IMG/VR virus record: IMGVR_UViG_3300027816_004420
Coordinates: 1-64,000 of that record
DNA from: a virus
Length of the DNA stretch: 64,000 bases
Strand: one strand, 5' to 3'
Positions within the stretch are counted from its first letter, which is position 1. Each line of letters opens with the position of its first letter. This document shows, piece after piece, positions 1 through 7,836 of the stretch. The notes beneath the pieces were generated by a model that saw only the letters and a program-made list of their open reading frames with translations, searched no databases and had not been told where the DNA came from. Both the position numbers and the translations under genes were made by a program.

Positions 1-71
1 AGGATGAAACGGTTTTGACCTTGGTAGTTACGAACTTTGTCTTGAACTGAAACTTGGGTTGTGGTAGTCAT
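1..71 (-). CDS. Unknown protein, N-terminus only (cut by window edge)
   Basis: A minus-strand frame opens at the ATG at 69-71 and stays open for 23 codons to the edge. The peptide begins MTTTTQVSVQDKVRNY and has no recognisable domain. A host-type promoter sits just upstream (93-123), giving a leader of about 20 nt, which supports the start. The Thr-rich beginning resembles that of the unknown protein at 4057-4512 (MTQTTTLPAV), which has the same promoter arrangement; the two may be related or regulated alike. Nothing can be said about function. Confidence 0.6.
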   Translation of the reverse strand, partial: MTTTTQVSVQDKVRNYQGQNRFI

Positions 72-92
72 GGTGGATGTGTTTTGTGAATA

Positions 93-123
93 CAAAGATA
101 ATCATTTCACACAATTCACCAAA
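93..123 (-). promoter_or_regulatory. Bacteroidota-type promoter
   Basis: On the minus strand TTTG (120-123), 19 nt, then TATCTTTG (93-100). This matches the Bacteroidota sigma consensus TTTG/TAnnTTTG and points at the truncated gene at 1-71. Confidence 0.75.
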
Positions 124-124
124 A

Positions 125-1036
125 TTATTTTTTTAAAAAACCAAGTTCATATACTAATGGTCTCATTCTATCTTCCAAGTTCTTATATAACTGACGAAAC
201 TCTTTGAACTCTTCTTGGAAATATTCTTTCCACACAAGTTTAAGTTGAGCATACCCTGCATCCCAAGAGTTGAGATGATTTTCATCGTTTGCCATAACTT
301 GACGAAGTTCCATAGACCTTTCAACAAGTTCTGTTGCTTTATCTAATACTGCTTTTGCATCAGGAGAAAGTTTGTCGTAGATTCTTTCTTCACCAAATAG
401 AATTTTGTGAACATAACGGTCTGAAGATGTCCTTGCGTCGTTGTAAAGTTCATCATATCCGTTTTGGTCCGCAAGTTCTTTCATCTTGTCTAAGGACATC
501 CAAAAGAATTCGTTTTTTATATCCCATAATTGGTCTTTGTATTCAACTTGACGAAGAGAAGATTGATTTGATTTAGACTCGAATAAAGAATAAACAACAG
601 AATCATACTTGAATTGATTGAACAATTCATGTTGTTCATTTGGAGCGAGATATTCGTCCTTTTCGTTTTTCCAATCTGCAGTAATCATTCTTCGAACTGA
701 AAATAATAATAAAGACTCTATAAAATTTTTTTGAGTAACTGAAAATCCATGACCAACACTACAGGTGCTTGTAAACAAAGCGACATCTTCCATGCTCTTT
801 CCTACATTGTTGGCGGTAGAAAGTAAATAACCAAAACTATTAGGTAATAGTGAACCATACCCTTTTTGTTTCACTTTCAGAGATGAAGAAAGTTGAGGAG
901 CATCTTTCGCCCCTTTTATTTGACCTTTCGCATAATCTTTTAGTGACTTGAGTTGGTCTGTATTATAAACAAATTTGGTTGATTTATTTTCTATTTGAAA
1001 ATCTTTATTTAATTCAAGTAAATCGTATGTAAACAT
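125..1036 (-). CDS. C-terminal half of an Eco57I-like DNA methyltransferase (split)
   Basis: 303 aa from the ATG at 1034-1036. The sequence reads like the distal part of phage Eco57I/type IIG-like adenine methylases, which carry substrate-recognition segments after the catalytic domain: GHGFSVTQKNF, the W-x-N-x-x-D-E-Y-L-A-P-N segment and the SSLRQVEYKDQLWDIKNEFF-type block are features I associate with that family. The catalytic half is the next gene upstream (1062-2546), 25 nt away in a different frame. This frame is open well upstream of the ATG, through the end of the catalytic gene, so removing one A from an A6 run at the junction would join both into one protein of about 830 aa. It could be a real two-subunit enzyme, a frameshifted gene or a sequence error. 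Confidence 0.6.
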   Translation of the reverse strand: MFTYDLLELNKDFQIENKSTKFVYNTDQLKSLKDYAKGQIKGAKDAPQLSSSLKVKQKGYGSLLPNSFGYLLSTANNVGKSMEDVALFTSTCSVGHGFSVTQKNFIESLLLFSVRRMITADWKNEKDEYLAPNEQHELFNQFKYDSVVYSLFESKSNQSSLRQVEYKDQLWDIKNEFFWMSLDKMKELADQNGYDELYNDARTSSDRYVHKILFGEERIYDKLSPDAKAVLDKATELVERSMELRQVMANDENHLNSWDAGYAQLKLVWKEYFQEEFKEFRQLYKNLEDRMRPLVYELGFLKK

Positions 1037-1061
1037 TTTGTTTTTTTTGTAAAGATAGGAC

Positions 1062-2546
1062 TTATTTTTTATTTGAGAAAATTGAAAATGAAAGTGCCCA
1101 AGAAGACACATCCGCGAAGTTGGATGAATCCATTATGTAACCTCCTGAAAATGAATATTCACCAAAAAAAAGTTTTCTAAATGTTTCGGAAGATGGTCCT
1201 GAAATCCATGTTAATGGAGAGAATATTGCAATATTCGTTTTGAACTCTTTTTGAATTCTATATATGAATTGAAGGTAGAGTTGTTGAGCCGAATTTCCCA
1301 TTTTTTCTTTAACCATGATTTCATTTATCTTAGTTTTACTTGCACCCGCCCTATCATGTCCCTCTTCTTTATAAGATGTTTTTTTCGAACCCGTGGTGTA
1401 GGGTGGATTCATCAATACAATAATCTCCTTACCTCCCTCAATCGCATTTCTCAAACCAATAGGGAGTTTCTCATAATCATCATTCAAGAAGTCATATTGA
1501 AACTTAACCGCTTCAGGGTTATATCCCATTTGATTTGCAGTATCAATATCTGCCTGAATTAAAGTTGAACAATAAAGTTCTTTGAACTTATAATCACGGG
1601 TAAGATTCCCCGTCCCCCAAGCAGGGTCCCAAACAATATATTTTTCTTTCCAATCTTCACCGAACACTGATGTGATATATTCGTGGGCTTTGTCTACCCA
1701 AATTGAAGGTGTGAAGAACTCACCTTGTTTACGACGAACAGTATCTTCAACAATGCGGTCAACAACAGCGGCTAACTTATGTTTCTGAGATGGCGTATAA
1801 GAAGACGAAAAGTGTCCGAAGAATGATTCGAAGGCTTCACGAGATACTACAGGAACCTCACCTAACGCCTTTGAAACAACTGTCTTTCTTTTCTTGACAG
1901 GGTGAAGATAGTTGTCGTCCTTGTTCACCAAAATTTGAACAAATAGATTCGCTCTTTCATTGGTAGTGAACTTATTTTTTACAAGAACTTTTTCATCAAA
2001 ATAACGGAATACCTCTGTAATGTTTTTGTCCGTAACGAGAACTTTTCTTTGAACATTATCAGTGAGGTCTTTAACCTTTTGAATACACTCAGGAAAATGA
2101 TGAGAATCATAGACGAATGGTTTGATTGATTCGTCCTTCATCATGGTTAATACTAAATCAGTAATTGAATGAGCAGATGAGGGTGGAACACTCCAATCCA
2201 AATCCATTTCTAAATACTTAATGATATCATTGACATGTAATGTTAAGCACTCGTTTCTATCCCCGATGAAAATTGTAGATGGAGGAACAATTCCTTTATC
2301 GTAGAAACGCTTTACATAGAAAACAGATTGAGCAAGAACTTTTACAAGTTCAGATTTGTTTGACAAATTCAAATCATCTTTGAACTCCATAAGAGTTCTG
2401 ACCTTGTGAGATTTGGAAACTCCGAATCCATCGCATCCAAAAGGAGATGTGATTTCCATATCCTTGAATTTCTTTTTGAATTCGTGTCGGTAGGAATTTT
2501 CAACATCTTTTTCATTGAGGGCTATTGCCAAACTTTTGGACATCAT
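1062..2546 (-). CDS. Catalytic half of an Eco57I-like N6-adenine DNA methyltransferase
   Basis: 494 aa from the first of two consecutive ATGs (2546 or 2543). SAM-binding motif I is visible as DPAWGTGN (about residues 307-314), catalytic motif IV as NPPY (380-383), and the QGEFFTP motif near 277-283 is typical of type I/IIG methylases. The enzyme would transfer a methyl group from S-adenosylmethionine to adenine N6, most likely to protect phage DNA from host restriction. The protein stops abruptly after SWALSFSIFSNKK, where family members normally continue; the continuation is the frame at 125-1036. A consensus promoter (2564-2595) and a TATTTAT motif (2551-2557) precede it. Confidence 0.8.
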   Translation of the reverse strand: MMSKSLAIALNEKDVENSYRHEFKKKFKDMEITSPFGCDGFGVSKSHKVRTLMEFKDDLNLSNKSELVKVLAQSVFYVKRFYDKGIVPPSTIFIGDRNECLTLHVNDIIKYLEMDLDWSVPPSSAHSITDLVLTMMKDESIKPFVYDSHHFPECIQKVKDLTDNVQRKVLVTDKNITEVFRYFDEKVLVKNKFTTNERANLFVQILVNKDDNYLHPVKKRKTVVSKALGEVPVVSREAFESFFGHFSSSYTPSQKHKLAAVVDRIVEDTVRRKQGEFFTPSIWVDKAHEYITSVFGEDWKEKYIVWDPAWGTGNLTRDYKFKELYCSTLIQADIDTANQMGYNPEAVKFQYDFLNDDYEKLPIGLRNAIEGGKEIIVLMNPPYTTGSKKTSYKEEGHDRAGASKTKINEIMVKEKMGNSAQQLYLQFIYRIQKEFKTNIAIFSPLTWISGPSSETFRKLFFGEYSFSGGYIMDSSNFADVSSWALSFSIFSNKK

Positions 2547-2550
2547 ATCT

Positions 2551-2557
2551 ATAAATA
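2551..2557 (-). promoter_or_regulatory. TATTTAT upstream motif
   Basis: TATTTAT on the minus strand, 4 nt (first ATG) or 7 nt (second ATG) before the methyltransferase start, lying between the host-type promoter and the gene. Confidence 0.4.
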
Positions 2558-2563
2558 TTTGTG

Positions 2564-2595
2564 CAAATATAAGACACAAACCCTATTATGCCAAA
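2564..2595 (-). promoter_or_regulatory. Bacteroidota-type promoter
   Basis: Minus strand TTTG (2592-2595), exactly 20 nt, TATATTTG (2564-2571). It overlaps the 3' end of the uvrC-like gene and drives the methyltransferase at 1062-2546. Confidence 0.75.
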
Positions 2596-3851
2596 AGTTT
2601 TTTTCCTGCTCTTTCTCTATGAAACTTTATTGCAAACCTGTGAACCTCTTCTTGAATAACTCCGAGAACGGACCAATCCATTGGATGTTGTTTACCATCA
2701 GTTGTATGAACGGTCTGTGACCTGTGTTTTTGGTCTTTCGAAATTGATATCAAATCAATCCTGTTGGTAAGTCCAAGAGACTCAAATACCTTCTTTGCAA
2801 CGTTTAATTGACCAATTCCCCCATCAATTAGAACAAGGTCAGGTAGTTGACCCTTTTCATCCAAGAGTCTCTTAAAACGTCTGTAAACCACTTCCTCGAA
2901 TGACAGACAATCATTACCATTGTTTGACTCCTCACGAATGATATACTTACGGTATTCACTCTTGAGAGGTTTGTTATTCACATATCTTACAGAGGCCGCA
3001 ACATTTGAGTCACCCTGATTGTGTGAGTTGTCAAACGCCTCGATAATCAAAGGAAGATTTTTAAGACCCAAAACCTTTTTTATACCAAAGGCAATCTTGT
3101 TATATTTCCTTACACGGATGGGTTCGAGTTTCTCTTCAAGTTTTTTGATTTGATTAACCCTGTTGAGGTAGTTGTCCGCCTTTTCGAACTCCAAGTTCTT
3201 GGCAAACTCATGCATTTTTCCTGTGAGAAACACCTTTAACATCTTATAATCAAGTTCGAATATCTTTCGAACAATTAATTGATACTTCAGATATTCAAGG
3301 TTCGATTCCAAGGCAATGCAGGGTGCGTTACAACGACCAATATGATACTCAAGACATGGTTTGAATTTACCTGCCCCGATGTTTTCTTGATTCAAAGTAT
3401 AGGAACAAGTTCTAAGTGGAAGGATGTCGTTGATAAGTTCCATAACTTCATACGCCCTTTGACCTGAGGTGAAGTTGATTCCACAGGTGTCCTCACCTTT
3501 CCCATGAGTTATTTGAAGTTTGGAGTATGGTCCACCAGTCAAAGACAAATGCCAAGTTCTTGACTTATCATCTTTACCTTTGATGTTGAACTTGGGTTTG
3601 TAAATTTTGATGAGTTCTTCCTCCATGATGAGAGCCTCAGCCTCAGATGAAGCAATCTGATACTCAACGTCACGTATTTGTTCAACAAGGGTCCTTGTCT
3701 TCTTGTCATCGTGTTTCTTATTGAAATAAGACGCAACACGTTTGGGAAGGAACTTGGACATCCCCACATATATTACCTGGTCTTTGCCATCTTTGTAGAT
3801 GTAACAACCAGGGTATTTGGGAGCTGATTTTATTTTTTCTTTGATGTCCAT
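2586..3851 (-). CDS. uvrC: UvrC-like excinuclease without helix-hairpin-helix tail
   Basis: 421 aa. An N-terminal GIY-YIG nuclease domain (residues 10-90, with YPGCYIYK and VIYVGMSK) is followed by the Cys cluster of UvrC (C166, C174, C178), a UVR motif for UvrB contact (about 215-240) and an RNase H-like second nuclease domain whose likely catalytic residues are D274, D343 and H404. Cellular UvrC is about 600 aa and ends in helix-hairpin-helix motifs; these are absent here. In nucleotide excision repair UvrC cuts on both sides of a lesion marked by UvrB. The ATG at 3849-3851 starts the family alignment directly (MDIKEKIKSAPKYPG); the frame is open further upstream, but that part overlaps the preceding gene. 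No uvrA or uvrB is visible in the window, so it would have to use host UvrB or act alone. Confidence 0.85.
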   Translation of the reverse strand: MDIKEKIKSAPKYPGCYIYKDGKDQVIYVGMSKFLPKRVASYFNKKHDDKKTRTLVEQIRDVEYQIASSEAEALIMEEELIKIYKPKFNIKGKDDKSRTWHLSLTGGPYSKLQITHGKGEDTCGINFTSGQRAYEVMELINDILPLRTCSYTLNQENIGAGKFKPCLEYHIGRCNAPCIALESNLEYLKYQLIVRKIFELDYKMLKVFLTGKMHEFAKNLEFEKADNYLNRVNQIKKLEEKLEPIRVRKYNKIAFGIKKVLGLKNLPLIIEAFDNSHNQGDSNVAASVRYVNNKPLKSEYRKYIIREESNNGNDCLSFEEVVYRRFKRLLDEKGQLPDLVLIDGGIGQLNVAKKVFESLGLTNRIDLISISKDQKHRSQTVHTTDGKQHPMDWSVLGVIQEEVHRFAIKFHRERAGKKLLA

Positions 3852-4060
3852 TCTTTTCTGTGTTTGTAAAACCAATAGGAGTGAATGATGATAACGCACG
3901 AATTTACAACAATTGTCGGACCTGCCGAAATTCCGAATCCATAAACTAACCAAAAAATTGCGCCAACCGTGTTGACCGCTCTAAGACGGAAAACGTCCTC
4001 AATTAGGAATGAACCTAAAATGAGGACGCTCCCGATATATCCATATATTTCCCACATCAT
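3830..4060 (-). CDS. Small integral membrane protein
   Basis: 76 aa with three likely membrane segments (about residues 4-20, 27-45 and 47-66) and a basic C-terminus (HRKEWTSKKK). The pattern is reminiscent of small YgjV/CBU_0592-like membrane proteins, but I cannot assign a family firmly. Its double ATG overlaps the stop of the upstream gene (4057-4512), and its own end overlaps the uvrC-like start by 22 nt, so the three genes are probably translated from one message. Confidence 0.6.
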   Translation of the reverse strand: MMWEIYGYIGSVLILGSFLIEDVFRLRAVNTVGAIFWLVYGFGISAGPTIVVNSCVIIIHSYWFYKHRKEWTSKKK

Positions 4061-4512
4061 TTCGCGAATGCTTTATCTGCCCAAGTCTTTGCTCCAACCA
4101 ATGTCCACAAGTTCATATCACACATGTCAGGGAAACAAGTTCTCATGGTTCCAACGGTGATTACCTTTAAGAAACCAAGGTCGATTGAATACCACTTACC
4201 ACCTTTTGTAGTGTAAACGTTCATCCACTGACCGTATTCGTTCTTAACTTGAATGTTGACCAAAGAATTCTTGCCATATCCACGGATTACATCAACAGTT
4301 CCTTTGGTGTCGTGGATGTTGATAAACCCAGCTTTGCATTTGCCTGCGATGCGGAATTCATATTCTTTGTTGATATCTTTCAGGTGGTTTGAAACTGAAA
4401 CGTCGAGAGATTTACCTTTAACGAAAGTTCTGAATGAACCGTAAAAAACGTCAGAAGAATAGGCGTTGTTGGTGTTGATGTTTACTGCGGGAAGGGTAGT
4501 GGTTTGTGTCAT
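4057..4512 (-). CDS. Unknown protein
   Basis: 151 aa starting MTQTTTLPAVN at 4512, chosen because a perfect promoter (4532-4563) lies 19 nt upstream. It is beta-rich in appearance with polar, Thr/Asn-rich N-terminal residues and a C-terminal segment with two Cys (CFPDMC). I do not recognise the family. It heads an operon with the small membrane protein and the uvrC-like gene (overlapping stop and start). Confidence 0.65.
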   Translation of the reverse strand: MTQTTTLPAVNINTNNAYSSDVFYGSFRTFVKGKSLDVSVSNHLKDINKEYEFRIAGKCKAGFINIHDTKGTVDVIRGYGKNSLVNIQVKNEYGQWMNVYTTKGGKWYSIDLGFLKVITVGTMRTCFPDMCDMNLWTLVGAKTWADKAFAK

Positions 4513-4531
4513 ATTGTTGTGTTTTGTTACA

Positions 4532-4563
4532 CAAAGATAGGGAACCACAATTTACCAGCCAAA
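4532..4563 (-). promoter_or_regulatory. Bacteroidota-type promoter
   Basis: Minus strand TTTG (4560-4563), 20 nt, TATCTTTG (4532-4539). Drives the operon 4512 to 2586. Confidence 0.8.
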
Positions 4564-4569
4564 TATATT

Positions 4570-4992
4570 TTAAACTTTATCACAAATGTGTGGTTGGAAA
4601 CAAGCTTGTCCCCCACCTTCCACATATCCAATTCTTTCATTTATATTTGTTGAACGAAGGTATGGTGATTCTTGTCCACAGATTACACATCTGTCTTTCT
4701 CATCCATCTTTGGGTCTCCTTGGAGAACACATCCCAAATGGTCATATCCTACAAGATAATCATATTCAACTTCAGAAGTATCTTTACCACAGATTGAACA
4801 AGTCCAAGGTCGAATGATTTTCTTTACACTTCCATCAGGAGCAATTTCCATCATGAAATGTTCATCATCTTGAGGAGGACCCTCAAGGTTTCTTCTTTCT
4901 TGCCAGTATTTGTTTCTTGCAAGACCACCAAGTTCGAAGTCGTTAGGTGTGTTTAGGATTTCTTCTGCTGTTAGTGTTACAGTGATTCCCAT
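4570..4992 (-). CDS. Unknown protein with two CxxC zinc-ribbon-like motifs
   Basis: 140 aa. CSIC (residues 65-68) and CVIC (102-105) with nearby His85/Cys88 and a C-terminal H-x-C suggest a metal-binding treble-clef or HNH-like fold, but the catalytic His pattern of an HNH nuclease is not evident. It starts at the ATG at 4990-4992 and is divergent from the plus-strand gene at 5053. No function assigned. Confidence 0.6.
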   Translation of the reverse strand: MGITVTLTAEEILNTPNDFELGGLARNKYWQERRNLEGPPQDDEHFMMEIAPDGSVKKIIRPWTCSICGKDTSEVEYDYLVGYDHLGCVLQGDPKMDEKDRCVICGQESPYLRSTNINERIGYVEGGGQACFQPHICDKV

Positions 4993-5039
4993 ATGATTTG
5001 TTTTTTAAAAACTAAAGGAAAATATTCAAAAGACAAATC

Positions 5040-5046
5040 TATTTAT
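5040..5046 (+). promoter_or_regulatory. TATTTAT upstream motif
   Basis: TATTTAT ending 6 nt before the ATG at 5053, the first gene of the plus-strand group 5053-6800. Confidence 0.5.
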
Positions 5047-5052
5047 ATTAAT

Positions 5053-5466
5053 ATGGAAAAATTTTCTAAAGAATGGAAATATAGATACAAAGAAACGCTT
5101 ACGGAAAAGTTCAAGTATCTTTTCCTAAGTGAAATGCACAAACACTTTGAGTTGATAAACCTCCAAGTGACAGACATTTCATATAATGGTGATGTAATGG
5201 AGGGAATGGATGTTGATGTCGAAATTGATTATCAGGGCGCTTGTGACGGAGACGCACACAGTGTTGGACATATGTTATCAATAATCTCAAACCAAGTGCA
5301 TGAATTTTTTTTCAAACACCAAATCGACCCAGTAACCTTTAAGTTTAAAGGAGGTGATGTTGATGGTTTAATTATTAATGACCCTATGATATTAGAATTC
5401 CATTACAAATTAGATGAACTACATAAAGTTCTTTTATACATAACGATGAACTATGACCAACAGTAA
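5053..5466 (+). CDS. Unknown protein
   Basis: 137 aa, start MEKFSKEWKYRY at 5053 chosen over an in-frame upstream ATG because TATTTAT lies 6 nt before it. Acidic, mixed alpha/beta, no recognisable motif. Its end overlaps the next gene by 14 nt, so it is likely co-translated with the zinc-motif protein at 5453-6310. Confidence 0.6.
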   Translation: MEKFSKEWKYRYKETLTEKFKYLFLSEMHKHFELINLQVTDISYNGDVMEGMDVDVEIDYQGACDGDAHSVGHMLSIISNQVHEFFFKHQIDPVTFKFKGGDVDGLIINDPMILEFHYKLDELHKVLLYITMNYDQQ

Positions 5467-6310
5467 GATTTATAGATTAGCCAAAAGGATGTTTAGTGAC
5501 TTTACTAAACCACCTCAGACTCCAAATGATGTTTACAACACATTGACGGGAGAAAAAAACTATTGGGATTACTTTAAGTATATGGGTCCTGACAACTTCA
5601 TTAAATTATGTATTGCCACTTGGGGTGTTTCACAAAACATACCCCAAGAACAAATAGAAGAATGGTATGATAAAGTCTTTTTTGCAACAGTCTTTTCAAC
5701 GGAAGACGAAACCTACTACGATGAATGTGGTATGTGTGATGGAGGAGGACATGTACGATGTGATAACTGTAATGGAATAGGTGATTTGGAATGTGATGAG
5801 TGTGAGGGTGACCTTGAAGTCACTTGTCATTTTTGTGATGGTGATGGTAAAATAGATGGAGATGACGGACCTGAGGACTGTGATGAGTGCGAAGGTAAAG
5901 GACAAAGGGAGTGTGACGAATGTAATGGAACAGGTAAGGTTACATGTCACATATGTGGTGGTGATGGGGATGTATATTGTGATGATTGTAATGGTGATGG
6001 AAATCTCGAAACCGATGAAAAACTATTTGACATTCAATTTATAGTTTGTTGGAATAGAAACCTTTACGACTTATTCGAAATCAAAGAGGAAGAATTTGAA
6101 GAAGTTATACCAACAGATAGATTCTATAATAGTAAATCTATAATTATACTCGGAGAAGTGACACAAGAACACGCTGAACTTTCTGATGAAGTAACCCCAG
6201 ACCAAATATATTGTTTGGGACTTTATAATCAACTTCCAAATGTTAGATTTGAACCGAGAAAACCTAAATTCTTCACAACACCAAGTTGGGACATAAGCCA
6301 TCTCCAATAA
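5453..6310 (+). CDS. Protein with eight DnaJ-type CxxC zinc motifs
   Basis: 285 aa. Between residues 92 and 183 eight CxxC units follow one another (CGMC, CDNC, CDEC, CHFC, CDEC, CDEC, CHIC, CDDC), most in the CxxCxGxG form of the DnaJ cysteine-rich domain, which normally has four. There is no J domain and no HPD motif. The flanks are an alpha-helical N-terminal region (1-85) and a C-terminal domain (190-285) I do not recognise. Such domains bind two zinc ions per four motifs and contact unfolded protein; a chaperone-like or scaffold role is inference. The real DnaJ of this phage is at 39479-40399. Confidence 0.7.
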   Translation: MTNSKIYRLAKRMFSDFTKPPQTPNDVYNTLTGEKNYWDYFKYMGPDNFIKLCIATWGVSQNIPQEQIEEWYDKVFFATVFSTEDETYYDECGMCDGGGHVRCDNCNGIGDLECDECEGDLEVTCHFCDGDGKIDGDDGPEDCDECEGKGQRECDECNGTGKVTCHICGGDGDVYCDDCNGDGNLETDEKLFDIQFIVCWNRNLYDLFEIKEEEFEEVIPTDRFYNSKSIIILGEVTQEHAELSDEVTPDQIYCLGLYNQLPNVRFEPRKPKFFTTPSWDISHLQ

Positions 6311-6315
6311 TTTAT
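6309..6315 (+). promoter_or_regulatory. Variant of the TATTTAT motif (AATTTAT)
   Basis: AATTTAT ending 5 nt before the ATG at 6321. One mismatch to the motif seen at other plus-strand starts but with the same spacing. Confidence 0.3.
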
Positions 6316-6320
6316 ATAGA

Positions 6321-6800
6321 ATGGATGTAAAATATTTTTTAAAGGTATTAGAAAAAGAGGGTTATCCAAATCCTGACATTCAATCTATTGCCAAGATGGT
6401 TGGATACAACTTAGATTATTTTCTCCTTGGTATAAGAGACAGAGTTGGTGAGGAAGGTGTAATCGATTTTTGTGAAAAAGCAATAAATAAATTGCAAGGT
6501 GAAGATGGAGTCAGGGTTGACTTGGGTGGAGACGAATATTGTTACATAAAAATATTTCCACAATACTACGACGAGAGGGAATCGGAAAATGATGTGATTG
6601 CTAAAAGTAGTTGGGGCGATTCAAACATATTGAGTTCAGACCCAGAAACAGGTGATGAGAGCTACTTTACAATTCAAGTAGTAATCGACAATACAGACAT
6701 GGGTGGTTGGAGTGACTTGGACGAGTTATTGGACCACATCAAAGAACAAGCCTACAACATAGTATTCCAAAACTGTGGTTTCGGTGTTTGGTGGGAATAA
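6321..6800 (+). CDS. Unknown acidic protein
   Basis: 159 aa, very acidic, ending in an aromatic tail (NCGFGVWWE). No domain recognised. Last gene of the plus-strand group starting at 5053; it runs into a terminator hairpin that belongs to the opposite strand. Confidence 0.6.
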   Translation: MDVKYFLKVLEKEGYPNPDIQSIAKMVGYNLDYFLLGIRDRVGEEGVIDFCEKAINKLQGEDGVRVDLGGDEYCYIKIFPQYYDERESENDVIAKSSWGDSNILSSDPETGDESYFTIQVVIDNTDMGGWSDLDELLDHIKEQAYNIVFQNCGFGVWWE

Positions 6801-6827
6801 AAAAAAAAGGGGAGACCGAAGTCTCCC
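6801..6827 (-). terminator. Rho-independent terminator, minus strand
   Basis: On the minus strand GGGAGAC-TTCG-GTCTCCC (6810-6827, UUCG tetraloop) followed by about ten T (6801-6809 and beyond). It ends the operon 7728 to 6870. The plus strand has no T-run after the hairpin. Confidence 0.85.
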
Positions 6828-6869
6828 AATAGGGGCTGAACGGTTTTGCCAGCCACTCCACCACCAAGT

Positions 6870-7169
6870 TTAACGAACTTGGAAACCTTTTGGAAATAAT
6901 GTGTTGGCTAAAGAGGTAAGAGCCTCAGAACTTAAATATCCAACAACATCATCGTTAGCTTCAGGTAAGTAATATTTTGTCACGAAATCACCAGTCTCAC
7001 TGTCCATAATTGCAATTTCGAAATCATCTTTGAAATCACCATACAACCCTTGAGCACCCCCAACAATTGAGAGTCCAATTTTTCCATCAGTCATATATGT
7101 CTGACGTGCACCCTCAACCATATTTCTATGGGGTTTGGAGTGTTCTATAATATTTTCAATCGTTATCAT
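6870..7169 (-). CDS. Unknown protein
   Basis: 99 aa, no recognised domain; two probable beta-strand blocks around IGLSIVGG and FEIAIMD. Third gene of a tight operon: its ATG overlaps the stop of the membrane-anchored protein by 4 nt (7166-7169). A strong terminator follows 42 nt downstream. Confidence 0.6.
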   Translation of the reverse strand: MITIENIIEHSKPHRNMVEGARQTYMTDGKIGLSIVGGAQGLYGDFKDDFEIAIMDSETGDFVTKYYLPEANDDVVGYLSSEALTSLANTLFPKGFQVR

Positions 7170-7450
7170 AATCCTTTGAGTAATTGTCTTAATTTGATTT
7201 CTAAAAGTTCTAATGTGTTCTTATCCTTTGCGGTTTTATTTGGTTTTTTCCTTAACGAATCTATGAGTTCCTGTATAAAATCAGATTCACTTTTCTCTTG
7301 AACCACTTCGGCGTCCTGTATGTCACCCATAGGTTCATCTGCAGGTGTGTAAGGTAAGGAGCTTTTTTGCCCTTTTTTCTCACCCAATTTATAGGCACCA
7401 TAAACCAAGGCACCAACTGCTACTATTTTTACTAAATCACTGAATTTCAT
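7166..7450 (-). CDS. Small membrane-anchored protein
   Basis: 94 aa with one N-terminal membrane helix (about residues 7-24, KIVAVGALVYGAYKLGEKKG, glycine-rich) and a charged helical C-terminal half. No family recognised. It sits between two unknown genes with 4-nt overlaps on both sides. Confidence 0.6.
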   Translation of the reverse strand: MKFSDLVKIVAVGALVYGAYKLGEKKGQKSSLPYTPADEPMGDIQDAEVVQEKSESDFIQELIDSLRKKPNKTAKDKNTLELLEIKLRQLLKGL

Positions 7451-7728
7451 TTTGTTACCTCCGCTTCGATTTTAGATTTATTAATAAGATGGTCAGTTAA
7501 AGAATAGAAATCAAGTTTAGTCATAACAATTGAATTAACCAAATGTTTGTGTGGGATATGAACCAAGAAATCCACACCATTGAAGAAGGTTAAATCAGTT
7601 TTCATCTCAATTGAACTTTGAACCATTTTAAGAAAAAGTTTGAACTGAATTTGATTAACAAAAGTTTCATCCAAAAGGGTTCCGAAAGTTTCATGTAGAA
7701 TTTTGATGTTGAGACCTGACATGTTCAT
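7447..7728 (-). CDS. Unknown protein
   Basis: 93 aa (start at 7728, or 7722 for the second Met). No recognisable motif. First gene of the operon 7728-6870, driven by the promoter at 7744-7774 and divergent from the large plus-strand surface protein. Confidence 0.6.
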   Translation of the reverse strand: MNMSGLNIKILHETFGTLLDETFVNQIQFKLFLKMVQSSIEMKTDLTFFNGVDFLVHIPHKHLVNSIVMTKLDFYSLTDHLINKSKIEAEVTK

Positions 7729-7743
7729 ATTCTTTAATTTCTA

Positions 7744-7774
7744 CAAAGATAAACTTTTAAATTCAATTACCAAA
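7744..7774 (-). promoter_or_regulatory. Bacteroidota-type promoter
   Basis: Minus strand TTTG (7771-7774), 19 nt, TATCTTTG (7744-7751), upstream of the operon 7728-6870. Confidence 0.75.
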
Positions 7775-7823
7775 AAAAATTACATTTTGGCTCCGTTTTT
7801 CAATCCTGAATGAAACTTGTTTG

Positions 7824-7830
7824 TATTTAT
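7824..7830 (+). promoter_or_regulatory. TATTTAT upstream motif
   Basis: TATTTAT ending 6 nt before the ATG at 7837 of the modular surface protein. Confidence 0.5.
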
Positions 7831-7836
7831 CTAAGT

